Shown: positions 35,675 through 47,540 of the stretch, one piece after another
How the letters are laid out: every line of letters starts with the position of its first letter
How positions within the stretch are numbered: the first letter of the stretch is position 1
Source: Vandiemenella viatica
Taxonomy: Eukaryota; Arthropoda; Insecta; Orthoptera; Morabidae
Assembly: GCA_031002005.1 (NCBI GenBank)
Contig: JARYHS010008074.1
Coordinates: 9,680,924 to 9,744,923 of the forward strand
Direction: 5' to 3'
Length of the DNA stretch: 64,000 nucleotides
Made by a program: the position numbers and the translations under genes
Notes under the pieces: model-generated
What the model saw: the letters and a program-made list of their open reading frames with translations, nothing else
Database searches by the model: none
What the model was told of the DNA's origin: nothing

Positions 35675-36137
35675 TATAGTGCGCGTCACGAACGATGGCT
35701 GGTCGCGCAGAGAGAGAAAAAAATAGGGTTGACATAGAATATGCGACGTTACCGCGTTTGACTATTGGCATTACAGTTCTGTGGCTAGTATCACACGCTT
35801 TAGCAGTTCTCTCTTGAGTTTTGGCAACGTCGCAGATCGACCCCCTCTCGCGTCTGCTTCGTGCTTAAAATGCTTATATACTTTCAAATCTTGCATTTTG
35901 CTTTGACTATGTAGAACCTTACGCTTATGTTGTTCATCTTCCATTATTTAGAATAGGAATTATTGCAATGCTCACTGATTACAACTGTACAATTCACAAA
36001 CATATAGCATTCAACACTCGTGTTAACACGACAGGCTCTGGATTGTTACTGAATGTGATTGGCTACTGGCAGAGTGATGACGTACATGCGCATACGCTCC
36101 CTAAACTGGGACGCCATCGTTCGTGACGCGCACTATA
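35675..36137. mobile_element. 463-bp MITE with 25-bp perfect TIRs and TA target site
   Basis: The 25 bases at 35675-35699 (TATAGTGCGCGTCACGAACG then ATGGC) are exactly complementary to 36113-36137. The outermost TA on each side can be read as a TA target duplication, as in Tc1/mariner-type or related elements, leaving TIRs that start TAGTGCGCG. The interior has no transposase. Perfect TIRs imply recent activity. Confidence 0.85.
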
Positions 36138-36239
36138 CCTGCCTGGCAGCCAGCCACAGCTCACAAATCCGTTCACAAACTTCCGTGGCTGCCACTTAAT
36201 GTAATTGTACACGGCTGTGATGTGTGTCATTTGAATATA

Positions 36240-36570
36240 TATATTTTCCGTGGGTTAACATCCAGAACTTTAATCAAATTTTAATAAAAATAATCCTTGA
36301 TTTTATTATCCCTTTCATCTGTGGGTGCATTCACCTCAACTGTTACAATTTCATGACCATTTCTATTCACTTGTAAAGATATTGTCTTCTCAACTATTTC
36401 TTCACATCCTTTTATTCATTTCAATTTTTTTTGTGTATTATTATCACTACACCCCTCTTAACTGAACACTTCTAGTTACGGCACTATAAAAATCGATGTA
36501 CTGACCTGTCACCTTACTGTCTTTTAATTTGTATCTCTTAAAACGGCCACTCAAATTTTCATCCATGTTA
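36240..36570 (-). pseudogene. LINE AP-endonuclease fragment
   Basis: Read right to left it encodes part of an AP-type endonuclease. A piece reading GRFKRYKLKDSKVTGQYIDF leads, after stops, into EEIVEKTISLQVNRNGHEIV and VEVNAPTDERDNKIKDYF. The last parallels the T-Y-A-P-T-D strand of LINE endonucleases. No RT is adjacent. It may belong to the same family as the RT end at 46.8-47.5 kb (minus), because neither matches the RTE copies here. Heavily mutated. Confidence 0.6.
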
Positions 36571-37470
36571 ACTCTTCAAAAATTTCTCTGTAGTGGATTC
36601 ATCTTCTGTTATTTCTGACACGTAAACTTTTGGCTGCATGCGATCGGAGAATCATACGGGTTTCTTATACTCTAGCCGAATGAAATACTGAAGCCCGCTA
36701 TATGTTGCAACATACTTAATGGTTCAGTTGCAAGTTAAAATAAATCTAAGGTATCTACGCCACGTAATGTGAGCAAAGGCTAAGTTTCTGTAATAGAAAA
36801 CATTCTAAGACAGATAGTCGAACGAGAATTGACAGGTACTAGCGACAATCGTCCAGTCGATAGATAGACGATCTGAGCCAGTGCTTGCCGCTTCCGAAGA
36901 TCAGATATAACAGAGAAAAATTACAAGTCGTTAACTACAAGGTGAACTCAAGCAGCGTGTGCGATTTCAGACGCGCGCGGAGTATTTGCTGAGCTGAGGG
37001 CTGGCAGTTTCCGTTCGGTGAACCAGCGTTTTATCGCAAGGACGCCACCGAGGATCAGAATTGGCGAAGTTCAATAAAAAATCAACAATAATTAAAATAT
37101 GTCCACTACAGTTATACCACCGCCGGCATAGTCATCAAAGGAAAGGTGGTGTTCCCTGGAGAAGATAATAATTGTAATATTATTTTTATTATTAGCATTA
37201 AACATTTAAAATAAAAATATAACAATATTTTCAAAAATAATGGTAAAGTTATGTCGTAGTTTCATACTACGTGGTGCTTGCATTTCAATTAGGTGGTAGA
37301 CGTGAGTGAAACGTACATATTTCCCACATTCCGCAATTTTGTATGAGGTCGATGTCTTCTTAGAGTTGTCAAACTTGCGTAGCTAGCACGTGGCAGCTTG
37401 AGGTACTCGCAGTTTAGAGTTCTGCTTTACAGGGGACCACTCGCTCTCCTGTAGTCGTGGTGGGTGTGGA
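36571..37470. other. Rest of intron 1, nothing recognised
   Basis: Moderately AT-rich with no coding or repeat evidence until the 87-bp array. The last bases before the array (GTGTGGATAGTGGACTGTGC) are the ancestral intron end from which the repeat units were copied. Confidence 0.45.
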
Positions 37471-37905
37471 TAGTGGACTGTGCCTGTGCTTTGCAGGTGG
37501 CGCTGGAGCACCGCCTGGTGCTGCACTGCGGCGGCGCCATCCTGACCACCTCGTGGGTAGTGGACTGTGCCTGTGCTTTGCAGGTGGCGCTGGAGCACCG
37601 CCTGGCGCTGCACTGCGGCGGCGCCATCCTGACCACCTCGTGGGTAGTGGACTGTGCCTGTGCTTTGCATGTGGCGCTGGAGCACCGCCTGGCGCTGCAC
37701 TGCGGCGGCGCCATCCTGACCACCTCGTGGGTAGTGGACTGTGCCTGTGCTTTGCAGGTGGCGCTGGAGCACCGCCTGGCGCTGCACTGTGGCGGCGCCA
37801 TCCTGACCACCTCGTGGGTAGTGGACTGTGCCTGTGCTTTGCAGGTGGCGCTGGAGCACCGCCTGGCGCTGCACTGCGGTGGCGCCATCCTGACCACCTC
37901 GTGGG
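37471..37905 (+). repeat. Five in-frame 87-bp tandem units, each holding acceptor + start of protease exon 2
   Basis: Units start at 37471, 37558, 37645, 37732 and 37819. Each is 27 bp of intron end (TAGTGGACTGTGCC ... TTTGCAG) plus the first 20 codons of exon 2 (VALEHRLALHCGGAILTTSW). 87 is 29 codons and the intron part reads VVDCACALQ without a stop, so the frame is open through all five. Exon starts fall at 37497, 37584, 37671, 37758 and 37845. The AG of unit 3 has become AT (GCATGTGG). Only four further single-base differences are evident (unit 1 GTG for GCG; units 4 and 5 silent), so the expansion is recent. Only the last unit continues into VLTAAHC. The TGG|GTAGTG junction could also act as a weak donor. 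The duplication probably began by slippage between the similar GTGG-containing words. Confidence 0.93.
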
Positions 37906-38108
37906 TGCTCACTGCGGCACACTGCATCAAGCACGTCCAGATCCAAACCCTGACGGCGCGGGTAGGCTCACACAAGGTCGGAGAGGGTGGCGTTGTCTTC
38001 CACTTGCTCTCAAAAAAGTTCCATCCACAATTCGGCGGCCGTCCGCCAGTCAACGATATAGGCTTGGTGCAGATCGAAGGCATATTCACCTTCTGCAGCA
38101 CGATCAAG
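37845..38108 (+). CDS. Chymotrypsin-like serine protease, coding exon 2 (catalytic His and Asp)
   Basis: Exon 2 (88 codons, phase 0 both sides) begins after TGTGCTTTGCAG and ends AAG|GTAACG at 38108/38109. It encodes VALEHRLALHCGGAILTTSW followed by VLTAAHC (catalytic His; the two Cys form the usual His-loop disulfide), a middle region (ARVGSHKVGEGGVVFHLL, FHPQFGGRPPVNDIGLVQIE with the catalytic Asp in NDIGLV) and ends FTFCSTIK. I chose the last of five possible acceptors because it yields a protein of normal family length. Using acceptors at 37758, 37584 or 37497 would add 1, 3 or 4 units of 29 residues (three extra Cys each), for a maximum of 366 residues. The 37464 ATG in the array is intronic and should not be taken as a gene start. 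Confidence 0.88.
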
Positions 38109-39950
38109 GTAACGGCGGTGCTCCAACTACTTTGGTTTCTTTCATATGGTAATCAAAATGACCTTTGCTATTTTATTGGGTATACACTCTATGGCTGTCT
38201 CTGGAATACCTCAAACCGAATATTGATAAAATGATGACTTAAACTATTACTGGCACATAAACTTATAAAATTAACAACCGAATTAAACTGATCTACTATA
38301 TAATTCCTTAAGCTCAATTACTCACATCAATAGCTATTGGCTGATAGATGGTGTCACGTGCCAGCGTTCACTTGCAAATTAACAGCGACCAGAGATATTA
38401 TTAGAAGTAATTCGAGATGATGTCCACAATTTAATAGCTAAGCAGCTGCAACAAAATTAATTGCCATAATACATTCATTAAAAAATACGTTAAAAAATTA
38501 AATCACTCATGGTATCTGCTGTAACCACGAATACCAATTGTCATTCCTGCCTAGGCTAAAATTCAATTTAATTAAAACTTTCACTAATGTTGCTCCTTGA
38601 CCAAAATTTGTAAATTACAGGTTATTTGCTTTTTACGTATTTTACTGACCACTTTCGTTGATTGTCTTTGTTCATGGTCGCTGTATGTGAGTTATTACGT
38701 TATTTAGACGTCAGACCAAATATGTTACCTAATGGAGTATTCTGACAATTTATTTCTTCGGACTGGCTCAGCTGTTTAATAATATGAAATATGTATTAAC
38801 ATCTCTGGTCTTTGTAAACACTATGGCGATTGATTACATTATGAATGTTTGTCCAGTATCAACAAAAACAACGTGATGTTTTAGAAGCAAACAGGGATTT
38901 TTAAAGTTTGCATAGTGAACTTTAAGGGCCAAATACGAGTGAAGTTTGTATTTAAGAAAGTTCGAATCATACAATCATACGAGAGCGCGATCGGCCCTGT
39001 CAGTGTTCTATACCTGAGTGTATTAATACTTCTGAGTTCTCTAAGTTCGAGAGCTTTTATTGATCCTAAGGATGAAACACAGGACTAGCTTATATTTGGC
39101 CAGATCAGATCAACCAGTCATAATCTTTGACCCTAATAACTGGAACTATTCTAGACCCGAGACGATACGCAAAAAACGTCCACGGGCTTACACTAGTATA
39201 GTAATCACAACAGATGAAACCATCTTTAGTTCGTTCATTTAGTACATCTGAGTAACAGATCTTAATATCATAACTAGACGAATAATGTAATGGCTTCGAA
39301 CCTGATGCAGCAAAGCCAGTCGGGAGGAAACAATCGCAAGACGCATGTTCAGTATACTTCTAACATTTTACCACACCACTTATTCTGCTCTAAGTGGATT
39401 GTTATTATTAGAAAGCATAATTTAACATAAATCTTTTTGCTTTTAGCTGGCATTATATTTGTAAAGTTCCACTTTGCTGCTTAGCGGGGCGTCAACATTC
39501 CGGGCTGTTGTATCCGCTGCTGACCTCATCGTTCGCCATTGCACTAAACGGATTGTTTTGGTTTTCCACTAGTTGGCAGTAGAATCATCAAACCGCAATG
39601 TAAATGGCTATTACGGACATTAATAAATATACAAGAAGTGATGGTTTGGGTAGTTCAAATGAGTCTTATGACAAAATGAATGTACTATTCCAATTAGTGG
39701 GCGCTATACTCCATATGAACCATCTAACAGGAACAACTATGCTAATTTTAATAGTACACAATCAGTTATATTTGCAAGTATTGTTTGTTCTCTATACGTG
39801 TATGAAATCGTAGTTTGAAAAATTATAAATGCCTTTTTATACTCGCTGACCACCGCCCTTAACAAGAAAACGAATGGCATTTTCTTTTAACTTTGTCACA
39901 CATAATATTCTGAAATAGAGTTATACGCATGTGGACATCTTACTAACCGA
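38109..39950. other. Start of intron 2, AT-rich, nothing recognised
   Basis: Low-complexity AT-rich sequence with short frames only. No repeat family is evident to me. Confidence 0.45.
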
Positions 39951-39954
39951 AAGT

Positions 39955-40210
39955 GACTGTTTAATTCTCAGTAGCAAAATTTCAAGGCAGCCTAGTATTG
40001 AGTAGAACGTATTTGCAGACAGACCATGAAGCGCTATCATTCCTCCGCTCAGTAAGTTGTAGAGTATTTGAGCTACTGTATTTGGCATCATATATAAAAA
40101 ATTTCGAGTAAGAAATTGTATACTGCAAGAATCAGATAATACAGTTAGCGACTATTTAAGCCGCAATCCAACTGTTAGCCCCATAAGTTTGCAATTAATT
40201 GGTTTAGAAT
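39955..40210 (+). pseudogene. Gypsy-type LTR retrotransposon RNase H fragment
   Basis: TYLQTDHEALSFLRS, then ELLYLASYIKNFE and, after one frame change, YCK and SDNTVSDYLSRNPTVSPISL. This is the end of the RNase H domain of Ty3/Gypsy-type pol, in which QTDHxAL, the W/L-x-L-Y-L-A-S-Y strand and D-N-x-V-A-D-x-L-S-R-N-P occur in this order. The integrase and LTRs are not recognisable downstream; frames at 40635-40387 (-) show no clear motifs. A heavily eroded relic. Confidence 0.7.
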
Positions 40211-42585
40211 TCTCGGGAGGTGCTAATAATTGTTAAATTGGTACATGAAGGAACAAACCAAACAGGAAGGTCGGAAGCATGTTGTATCTACCCTCGAAAA
40301 TCAGATATTGAAGCGGTTCGAAGATTCTTTAAATAACTGCAAGGTGGAGAATACCTTCGTGAACTAATACTAAAACTTTTTCCACCTTATACAGTGATAT
40401 CTGTTTTGGCAGTGCTAGTGCCATAACAGATGAGATATTTTCCCGCAGCGGGCAGTGATGATTTCGGTCGAATAGCTTTACCTCTTTCAATTTGAATATC
40501 AAGGAACAGAGAAGATACAGCGAACGCAGGATGATAAGCTAATCTTTTATGTTGAGGTTCACTGGAGCCTGCAACATCTGCCACCAACCTGAGGAGTGTA
40601 GTGGACAGGGACTCCATTGTTGCGAAATACCACAATCAGATTCTGTGCAGAAACCTGAGATCGATACGGAACACTATATACCCTTATAATGGTACACGCT
40701 TTTACAAAATATGTAAAATTTTATCGTGCATCACGGCTAGGTAGATTCTACATATTTGAAAACAGAAAAAAGATTCCATAGGGCCTGTGATTACGGCAGA
40801 CCTGGGAAGTGGCTGTACTACAGGAAAAATATTCTGATAACATGTAAAATCTTCCATACAATAGTTAATGAAAAAAAAAAAGTTATTGTAGGCAACAATA
40901 TTTTCAACAGATTACTGTCGAAGTCAAGATGTTGCTACGATCTCAATTGTAGTCCGTCTGTGAATTCAAACGTAAGTAAATTTTAAACTGAACGCAATGC
41001 TCCCCTCACTATTTATCTGGGAGAATAGATTGGAATGTCACATTGCTAGGCATCGAGACCTGACAATTTGCACAGATGGAATTCAGGTAAATCAAAAATG
41101 CATAGTTTTAATCATAGCGAATGGGATGATATCATACAAAACCCTTCACGCTAATTCGGCCCTCGGAACGGAGCGTTAAATTTGGTGACCTCGAAATGAT
41201 AGGCAAGCTACTTGATCCATTTTGGTGGTCGAGATCCGGGTAAATATTTTTTTACGTTATGCGATTGAAAGTATTTGAAAATGATTCATCTTTGAATGAC
41301 GGTCATCCGCATTCGGTTAACATCCTAGGAGAATAAGTTTGCTATCATAGGGATTCTTTGTTTAAATTGCTTTTAAACTTACCTGCCCCCTACATATTAC
41401 ATGCTCTTCAGGTTTCTGTTCCACATTTGAACACTTATTAATATGGTATGCTTAAGATCGAAGTGGTAGGTCGCTAAAAATGTACCGGCAAACTTATACC
41501 TAAAAGCATTGGATGTAAATTTTAAGCTAATTTGTATTGCCTAAACATTCCTTCTGGGAAGAAAATTAAAAGTTTCCGAGATTCCACTGATTACTATGTT
41601 TCTTTTAAAATAGAAATCATAATTTAATATGAAACTATCATTTAAGTCATCAGTCGTGTACTAAAATCAGCACGGTAAAGATGTGCTTAATTTTCAATGG
41701 TAAACCACATTTTCTCCCGCGCAGTAGACACCACTGTGATTAGAACTGCTGTTACATATACGAGGAAGAAAATAGGCTGCATAATTACGCAAATTAAAAA
41801 TGGAAACTCAAAGTCGCCAGGGTGTCTGAGTGCTCCGACGAGGGAGGTTCAACGGAACGGGCACGAGCCCAGGCCTCCCCAACCATCAAGGCGAATGCCG
41901 CCATGGTACGCAATTCCCGCCTCGTCAGCTAGAAATTACACAAATAACAAGTACAATTATCACACGCTGAACATAGCAACACTTCAATTTTGTTTTTAAT
42001 ACGTAGTACGAACTGCTATTAGCTATAAAATGCTTGGCGTTGTAGTGGATAGGGTCAGACAGTCGTTATTGTTAGAGTTAGTAATTATGAATTTAATAAA
42101 TTCGATTTCCCATTGTGTCAGTATTAATTATGAAATTAAGCATGGTAGATTTCAATTTGCATATTTATTATTTTATATCTGTTATGATTGTCAAATAGTT
42201 TTAAGCAAGGAAAAAGGGAGACAATGACAATTGATTTTTAATACTGAAACCGACATAAGTTTTATCGATTACTCATAACACGTACAGACTGGGGTTCATT
42301 AACAGCTAATATGAATACAGAAATTACCAAAGATTCAACAAAGCAAAGCTTCGTTTTACAATGAGTCGGCAAATAATAAAAATTAGAAGAACACCATACA
42401 TTGACAAGAAATAATGCATCGAAAATACTACATGTTGTTTCAGATTTTCCCCCAAGTGATCCATCAAATTAAAACGAATAATCATCATAAATGGTGTTAA
42501 TTTAAAATGATTAGATAATCGAGAAACAAGAGGCATCAGAATGCTCCAAAGTTTATGTTCACAAACTTAAATGATTTAAAGTCAT
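40211..42585. other. Intron 2 spacer, nothing recognised
   Basis: Possibly more of the eroded Gypsy element at its left. A short GC-rich patch at 41815-41930 has open frames but no motif. Confidence 0.4.
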
Positions 42586-42589
42586 AAGA

Positions 42590-44850
42590 ACCATACAAGA
42601 AGAATATACACCTGGAAACGTCCTGGGGATACAGGCAGATATCAGCTAGATTATATCATGGTCAAACAGAGATTCAGGAATCAAGTTCTAGACTGTAAAG
42701 CGTACCCAGCAGCAGACATAGTATCTGACCATAATTTGATAATAATGGAGAACAGGTTGAAATTTAAGCGAATAAGGAAGCAGTATAAGCAGAACAGACT
42801 GGAAGTGAATAAATTGAAACACTCTAGCACGAGAGACAAATTTGCAGACATGGTAGACTTAGGTCAAAGAAGTAACTCTGAAAGGAGCTCAAAGGAGGAC
42901 AAATGGAATGCATTAAAGACCGAAATAATGAAAGCTGGTAAAGAAACATTAGGCTTTAGGGAACAAGCTGTCCGAAATCCTTGGATCACAGAAGAAAGTT
43001 TGGAGCTGATGGATCAGAGGAGAAGGTACAAAAATGCTCAGGATGAAGCTGGAAGAGAAAAATACAGGCAATTTAGAACTCAAATAAATAGGAAACGCAA
43101 AATACCAAAAGAAAAATGGCTGCAAGCAAAGTGCGAAGAAGTAGAAAAGAAATGGTCGTAGGTAAAGTAAATGTTGCCTACAGAAAGATCAAACAGAATT
43201 TTGGAGAAATGAAGAAAAGAGGTGTGAACAGTAATACTGCCGATGGGAAACCTCTTTTAAGCTCAGAAGATAGAGCTAACCGATGGAAAGAATGACTTGA
43301 ACAATAGTGTAATGGAAAAAAAAGGTGATGTCGACATTGATGACTTAGGAGATCCTGTTTTGAGGACAGAATTTAATAAAGCTCTGAATGACTTGAAAGC
43401 AAATTAGGCAGTTGGAATTGATGAGATCCCTGCATAACTTCTTAAATCCCTAGGAGAGGAAGGAATCGAAAGATTATTCAAGCTGATACCAAAAAGTTAT
43501 GAAACAGGAGAAATTCAAACCGATTTTAATAAAAATATCATCTTCACACTTCCAAAGAAAGCACAAGCCGACAAATGTGAGAATTATCGCACCATTAGTC
43601 TAACATCACATTCTTCAAAATTACTGACCAGAATAATATACAGAAGAATGGAAAGGGTAGTAGAAGAAATAGTAGGTGAAGATCAGTTTGGGTTTAGGAA
43701 AAATCGCGGAACAAAGGAAGCAATTCTGTCTTTAAGATTAATACTTGAAGGGCGGATCAAGAACAAGAAAGATACTTTCATGGCATTTGTTGATTTAGAT
43801 AAAGCTTTTGATAATGTTAGGTGGGACAAGATGTTCAAAATGTTGTCTAAAGTATAGGGATAGAAGAATACTCTATAAACTATATAAGAATCAAATGGCT
43901 ATAATAAAAGTAGAGAATCACGAGAGACATGCAACAGTTAAAAAGGGTGTGAGACAAGGTTGTAGTGTATCCCCGTTAATATTCAACTTGTATGTAGAGG
44001 AAGCAATGAAGAAAGTCAAAGAAAAATTTCCATGTGGCATAAGTTTTCATGGAGAAAAAATCGAATTTCCTACGATTTGCTGATGACATTGTCTTGTTAG
44101 CAGAGAGGGTTGAGGATATTGAGAAGTTACTGAATGGCATGAATAAAATGCTGAAGGAGGATTTTGGACTGAATATAAATCAAAGCAAGAGAAAAGGGAT
44201 GTAATGTAGCAGAAATGATACCAATAATGGTAGATTAAATATAAAAATAGGATCGGATGCAATAGGAGAAGTAAGTGGATTCTGTTACTTGGGAAGTAAA
44301 ATTACAACCGATGGCCGAAGCAGGAATGATGTTAAAAGCAGAATAGCACTAGCAAAAAGAGACTTCATGAAAAAGAGAAACCTTTTAGTTTCAAATATTG
44401 ATCTCGGAATTAGAAAGAACTTTTTAAAACCCTTTGTGTGTAGCACAGCACTTTATGGTAGCGAAACATGGACTTTAGGAATACTGGAAATAATGAAAAT
44501 TGAAACATTTGAAATGTGGTACTACAGAAGAATGCTGAAAATTAAGTGGACAGACAAAGTAAGAAATGAACGAGTTTTGGAAATGATGGGTGAGAAAAGA
44601 AGTTTGTGGAAGAAGCTTACGGAAAGAAGAGACAGGCTGGTAGGTCATATTTTGAGACATGCTGGATTTGTTAATTCGTTAGTGAAGGGAACAGTCGAAG
44701 GTAAGAACTGTAGAGGAAGACAGAGATTAGAATATATGAAGCAGATAATTGAGGACGTGGGCAGTAATGGGTATGTAGAAATGAAAAGGTTAGCACAGGA
44801 TAGGAAAGGATGGAGGATTGCATCAAACCAATCGAAACAAAGACTAACGA

Positions 44851-44897
<47 letters not shown>
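42590..44897 (+). pseudogene. RTE-type LINE, copy 2, 5'-truncated
   Basis: It starts near CCATACAAGAAGAATATACA, corresponding to 18439 in copy 1, and lacks the leader and most of the endonuclease. 42658-43161 carries the endonuclease end (SDHNLIIMENRLKFKRIRKQ, with V before S) and linker, without the insertions seen in copy 1. RT pieces: 43648-43857 with EDQFGFRKNRGTKEAI and FVDLDKAFDNVRWDKMF (motif A intact), 43808-44083 with GVRQGCSVSPLIFNLYVEEA (motif B), then a frameshift before FADDIVLLAERVEDIEK (44075 on). 44289-44921 encodes YGSETWTLG, MLKIKWTDKVRNERVLEMMG and RGRQRLEYMKQII, ending in about 46 A (44852-44897). Several frameshifts and stops make it inactive. It is clearly the same family as copy 1 and the 9.3-kb fragment. 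Confidence 0.9.
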
Positions 44898-44899
<2 letters not shown>

Positions 44900-45044
44900 A
44901 CAAGGTCCATATCAGGTTTAAAATGTTAGCTCATTCAATGCTCGGAGAGAGGCTCCTAACAGTATAAGTCTCTTTACCAATGTTGTTGAGGGTATTAGCT
45001 GAATGAACAGAACGTACGCAGACCATTGGCATAGCTATCGGGGG

Positions 45045-45170
45045 GCTAGGTGGTGCAGTGCACCGGGGCCTCCAAGCGCAGCACAGAGATCCCCCAAGCG
45101 CAGCACAGGGGGCCCCATGCGCAGCACAGGGGGCTCCCAAGCTCAGCTCAGGGGACCCCCAAACTCTCCC
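45045..45170. repeat. GC-rich tandem repeat, about 22-bp unit x4
   Basis: GCGCAGCACAGGGGGCCCCA-type units begin at about 45076, 45098, 45119 and 45141. The preceding GGTGCAGTGCACCGGGGCCT contains a GTGCAC palindrome and echoes the G-rich patch at 4955-4990. No coding evidence. Confidence 0.6.
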
Positions 45171-45556
45171 ATTTGGCCTGAGGGCCCAAAATATTTTTTG
45201 TACAGTGGTCTTTGTTAACCTACGCGACTGACACAGACTGATCGTAGGAATCAGTTACCATATCATGATGAGATGACTGGCACCTGCGAAGGCTGTTGTG
45301 ATTGAGTAGGTGTTTACACTCACTTGGAAATGCTTGCGCAGAAATAAAATGAGAAAGCTGAGTTGCAAGTATGGTTAAGTACACCAGTTTATATTCGTGC
45401 TGACCAGAAGGCTCCTGTCCTCCTCGCTAGCCAGCAATGTAAGATCCGGTCTCCCTGTTGATCTTGCAGCTTGTCCCTCTTACTGCCTCCATTTTCACTA
45501 AGGAACTTCCCCTCGGCAGCTATCGGTGACATGGGTAGAAAAATTCAAAGAACTTT

Positions 45557-45794
45557 TTTTTTAATTGTTTTACGTCTCTTCAACAGCGAGGTCTTTAGAG
45601 ACGGGAAAGGATGGGGGCAAGGAATGGGAAGGAATTCGGCCATGGCCTTTTGAAGGAAGCATCCCGGCATTTGCCTGGAGTGATTTGGGAAACCATGGAA
45701 AACCCAAATCTGGATGCCCGGACGGGGATTCGAACCGCCGTCCTCCCGAATGCGAGGTCAGAACGCTATCTGTTACACCACCACGCTCAGTCAC
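45557..45794 (-). mobile_element. tRNA-derived SINE with 8-bp TSD
   Basis: Read right to left: a tRNA-like head with TGGTGGTGTAACAG (A-box-like) and GGTTCGAATCC (perfect B-box, 45736-45726), then a body GGGTTTTCCATGGTTTCCCA, CTCCAGGCAAATGCCGGGAT, GGCCATGGCCGAATTCCTTC, an end TCGCTGTTGAAGAGACGT and an A-rich tail. AGAACTTT flanks it at 45549-45556 and 45795-45802. Pol III would transcribe it from the internal boxes, and LINE machinery would move it. Related fragments lie at 19926-20115 (+) and 58416-58545 (-). Confidence 0.88.
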
Positions 45795-45809
45795 AGAACT
45801 TTAAGTCAT

Positions 45810-46840
45810 ATGACATGTTTAGGATCGTTCATTAGTTTATCCATCAACAGGCAATCTTCGCTCTCTGGAAAAATAAATACAGTTCGCGAATCTCAAGCGT
45901 TCCCCGTTTTAAAACTCCTCAGCCACTTGAAGTCAATGTCCGGAGGTGAGGCTAGCATTCTGTTTGACCATACAGCTCGCAACTTCTGACTTACGGTTCT
46001 CAGCAGGATACAATGTGGCTGTGACAAGCGCTCCACTCACCCAACTTCCAGCGTTCTGTTATTCGGGTAAGGCCTATCTTGTGAACTGTTTGGGAAGGCT
46101 GCGGATACCATTAGGTTGACTGAACTCGGACTCTGGTATCGAGATTTATAACATGCGACCAAGTTGATCGCAATTGTGAGTACTTTAAAGTATTAAAATT
46201 GTATAGGTTCATCCGACTACAGCTGTGAACCAGAACTCCAAATTCGGCAATGCCAACGAAAAGTAATACTCATCAAGACAGTTGACCCCAAAACTTTGGG
46301 AATATTTGGTAAAGAACAAGAAGAATAATGAAAACTCAACGAAGCGGATAAAGTTTTTTATTTTTATTTTTATTTTTTGACACATTAGAAGATTTACCTT
46401 TAGATAATTGTTTTCGGAAAAAGCAAGTTCTTGAAATCAAACAAAATACGATTTGTCAGATCAGTTTAATCTGCATCATGGTGACCTGATTTAATGGATA
46501 GCGAATTTAAGATCAAAAATGGTTTAGTTTAAGAAGAAACTGTTACATAACGAATAGATTAGGGTAACTCAAACGAAATCATTCATATAGTGGCAGTGAA
46601 AATTCTAAGCAATCAACTCTGTTTGTGTTACAGAAATAGTGGAACCAATTCAATTGTTATTGCTAATACATTTACAATCTTTGTTTGGAGGCACACAAAA
46701 TACGTACTTTATTGCAGAATCGTCTAGTTACATCAATAGCACAATTTATAAGTAATAGATTAAATTAGTTTTTAATAGAACTCAGTTTAATCAATTACAC
46801 AAAATTGTTTTGTTAGTAATAAATATATTCTTCTTCTACG
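45810..46840. other. Intron 2 spacer, nothing recognised
   Basis: AT-rich sequence without gene or repeat evidence. Confidence 0.45.
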
Positions 46841-46844
46841 AAAG

Positions 46845-47480
46845 TCTATCCTGGGATTGGTCTGCGGCGGTCTTCCATTCAGCTCCACTCCCTGCCCTCC
46901 TCTTTATATCTCCTGCAGCCAACATCTGATGGATGTATTTTAGACGTGGTCTTCCTCGAATCTCTTTCCCTCTACCATTCCCTGCATTATTGTTTTTACT
47001 AAGCTCTCAAGTCTTAAGATATGTCCAATTTAATATTGTCCTCCGCGTTTTTATACTCTTCCATATAGAGTTATACTCTCCTGCCTTCTCAAAAAATTCT
47101 TCATTAGTAATTTTGTCCCTCCAGCTAATCTTTAACATCCATTTGTAGGTCCATTGCTCAAACGAAATTAATCTTCTTTTCTCTTCTGTGCCGACTGTCC
47201 AGGTTTCACATCAATACAGGGCAATCCTCAGATATAAGCTTTTAACAGTCTTTTCCTCGTTGTCCAGCTGATGTTATTTGTTGTAAAAATTCGTTTCTTT
47301 TTTTGAACGCTATTTTTGCTTGTGCAATCCTGCATTCTATCTTATCCTGCTTCTCCATCTTTTGTGATTTTGCTCCCTAGGTAACAGAATTCTTGTACAT
47401 CCTCCAACGTTTCTCCAATAATCTTAATTTTAGAGTTTTTATCTTTACCACATACCATGACTTTCGTTCTTGTTTTATTA
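46845..47480 (-). pseudogene. LINE reverse-transcriptase C-terminal end, second family
   Basis: Read right to left: NKTRTKVMVCGKD, IKIIGETLEDVQEFCYLGSK (the post-motif-C palm/thumb segment), then RIAQAKIAFKKRNEFLQQ and, past many stops, an end reading REIRGRPRLKYIHQMLAAGD and AEWKTAADQSQDRLS. The layout K-T-K-x-M ... F-x-Y-L-G-S-x-I ... G-R-P-R ... matches LINE pol C-termini, but the residues differ clearly from the RTE copies here. The RT core is missing. Confidence 0.72.
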
Positions 47481-47540
47481 ATTTTCAATATTATATATAT
47501 ATATAAAATTATATATATTATTATACTATATATTCAGTAT

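Noticed and set aside
37427..38234. Long open frames on both strands across the 87-bp array (226, 187, 231 and 256 codons)
   Set aside because: They are by-products of a repeat whose length is divisible by three; the real coding use is exon 2 of the protease from 37845 (or an upstream acceptor), not an ORF starting at 37464.
42592..44915. Target duplication around RTE copy 2 (ACCATACAAG left, ACCACAAG right)
   Set aside because: The two strings differ by an indel and could be chance; not reliable.
45726..45794. Standalone tRNA gene with perfect B-box
   Set aside because: It is the head of a 238-bp SINE with an A-rich tail and TSD.
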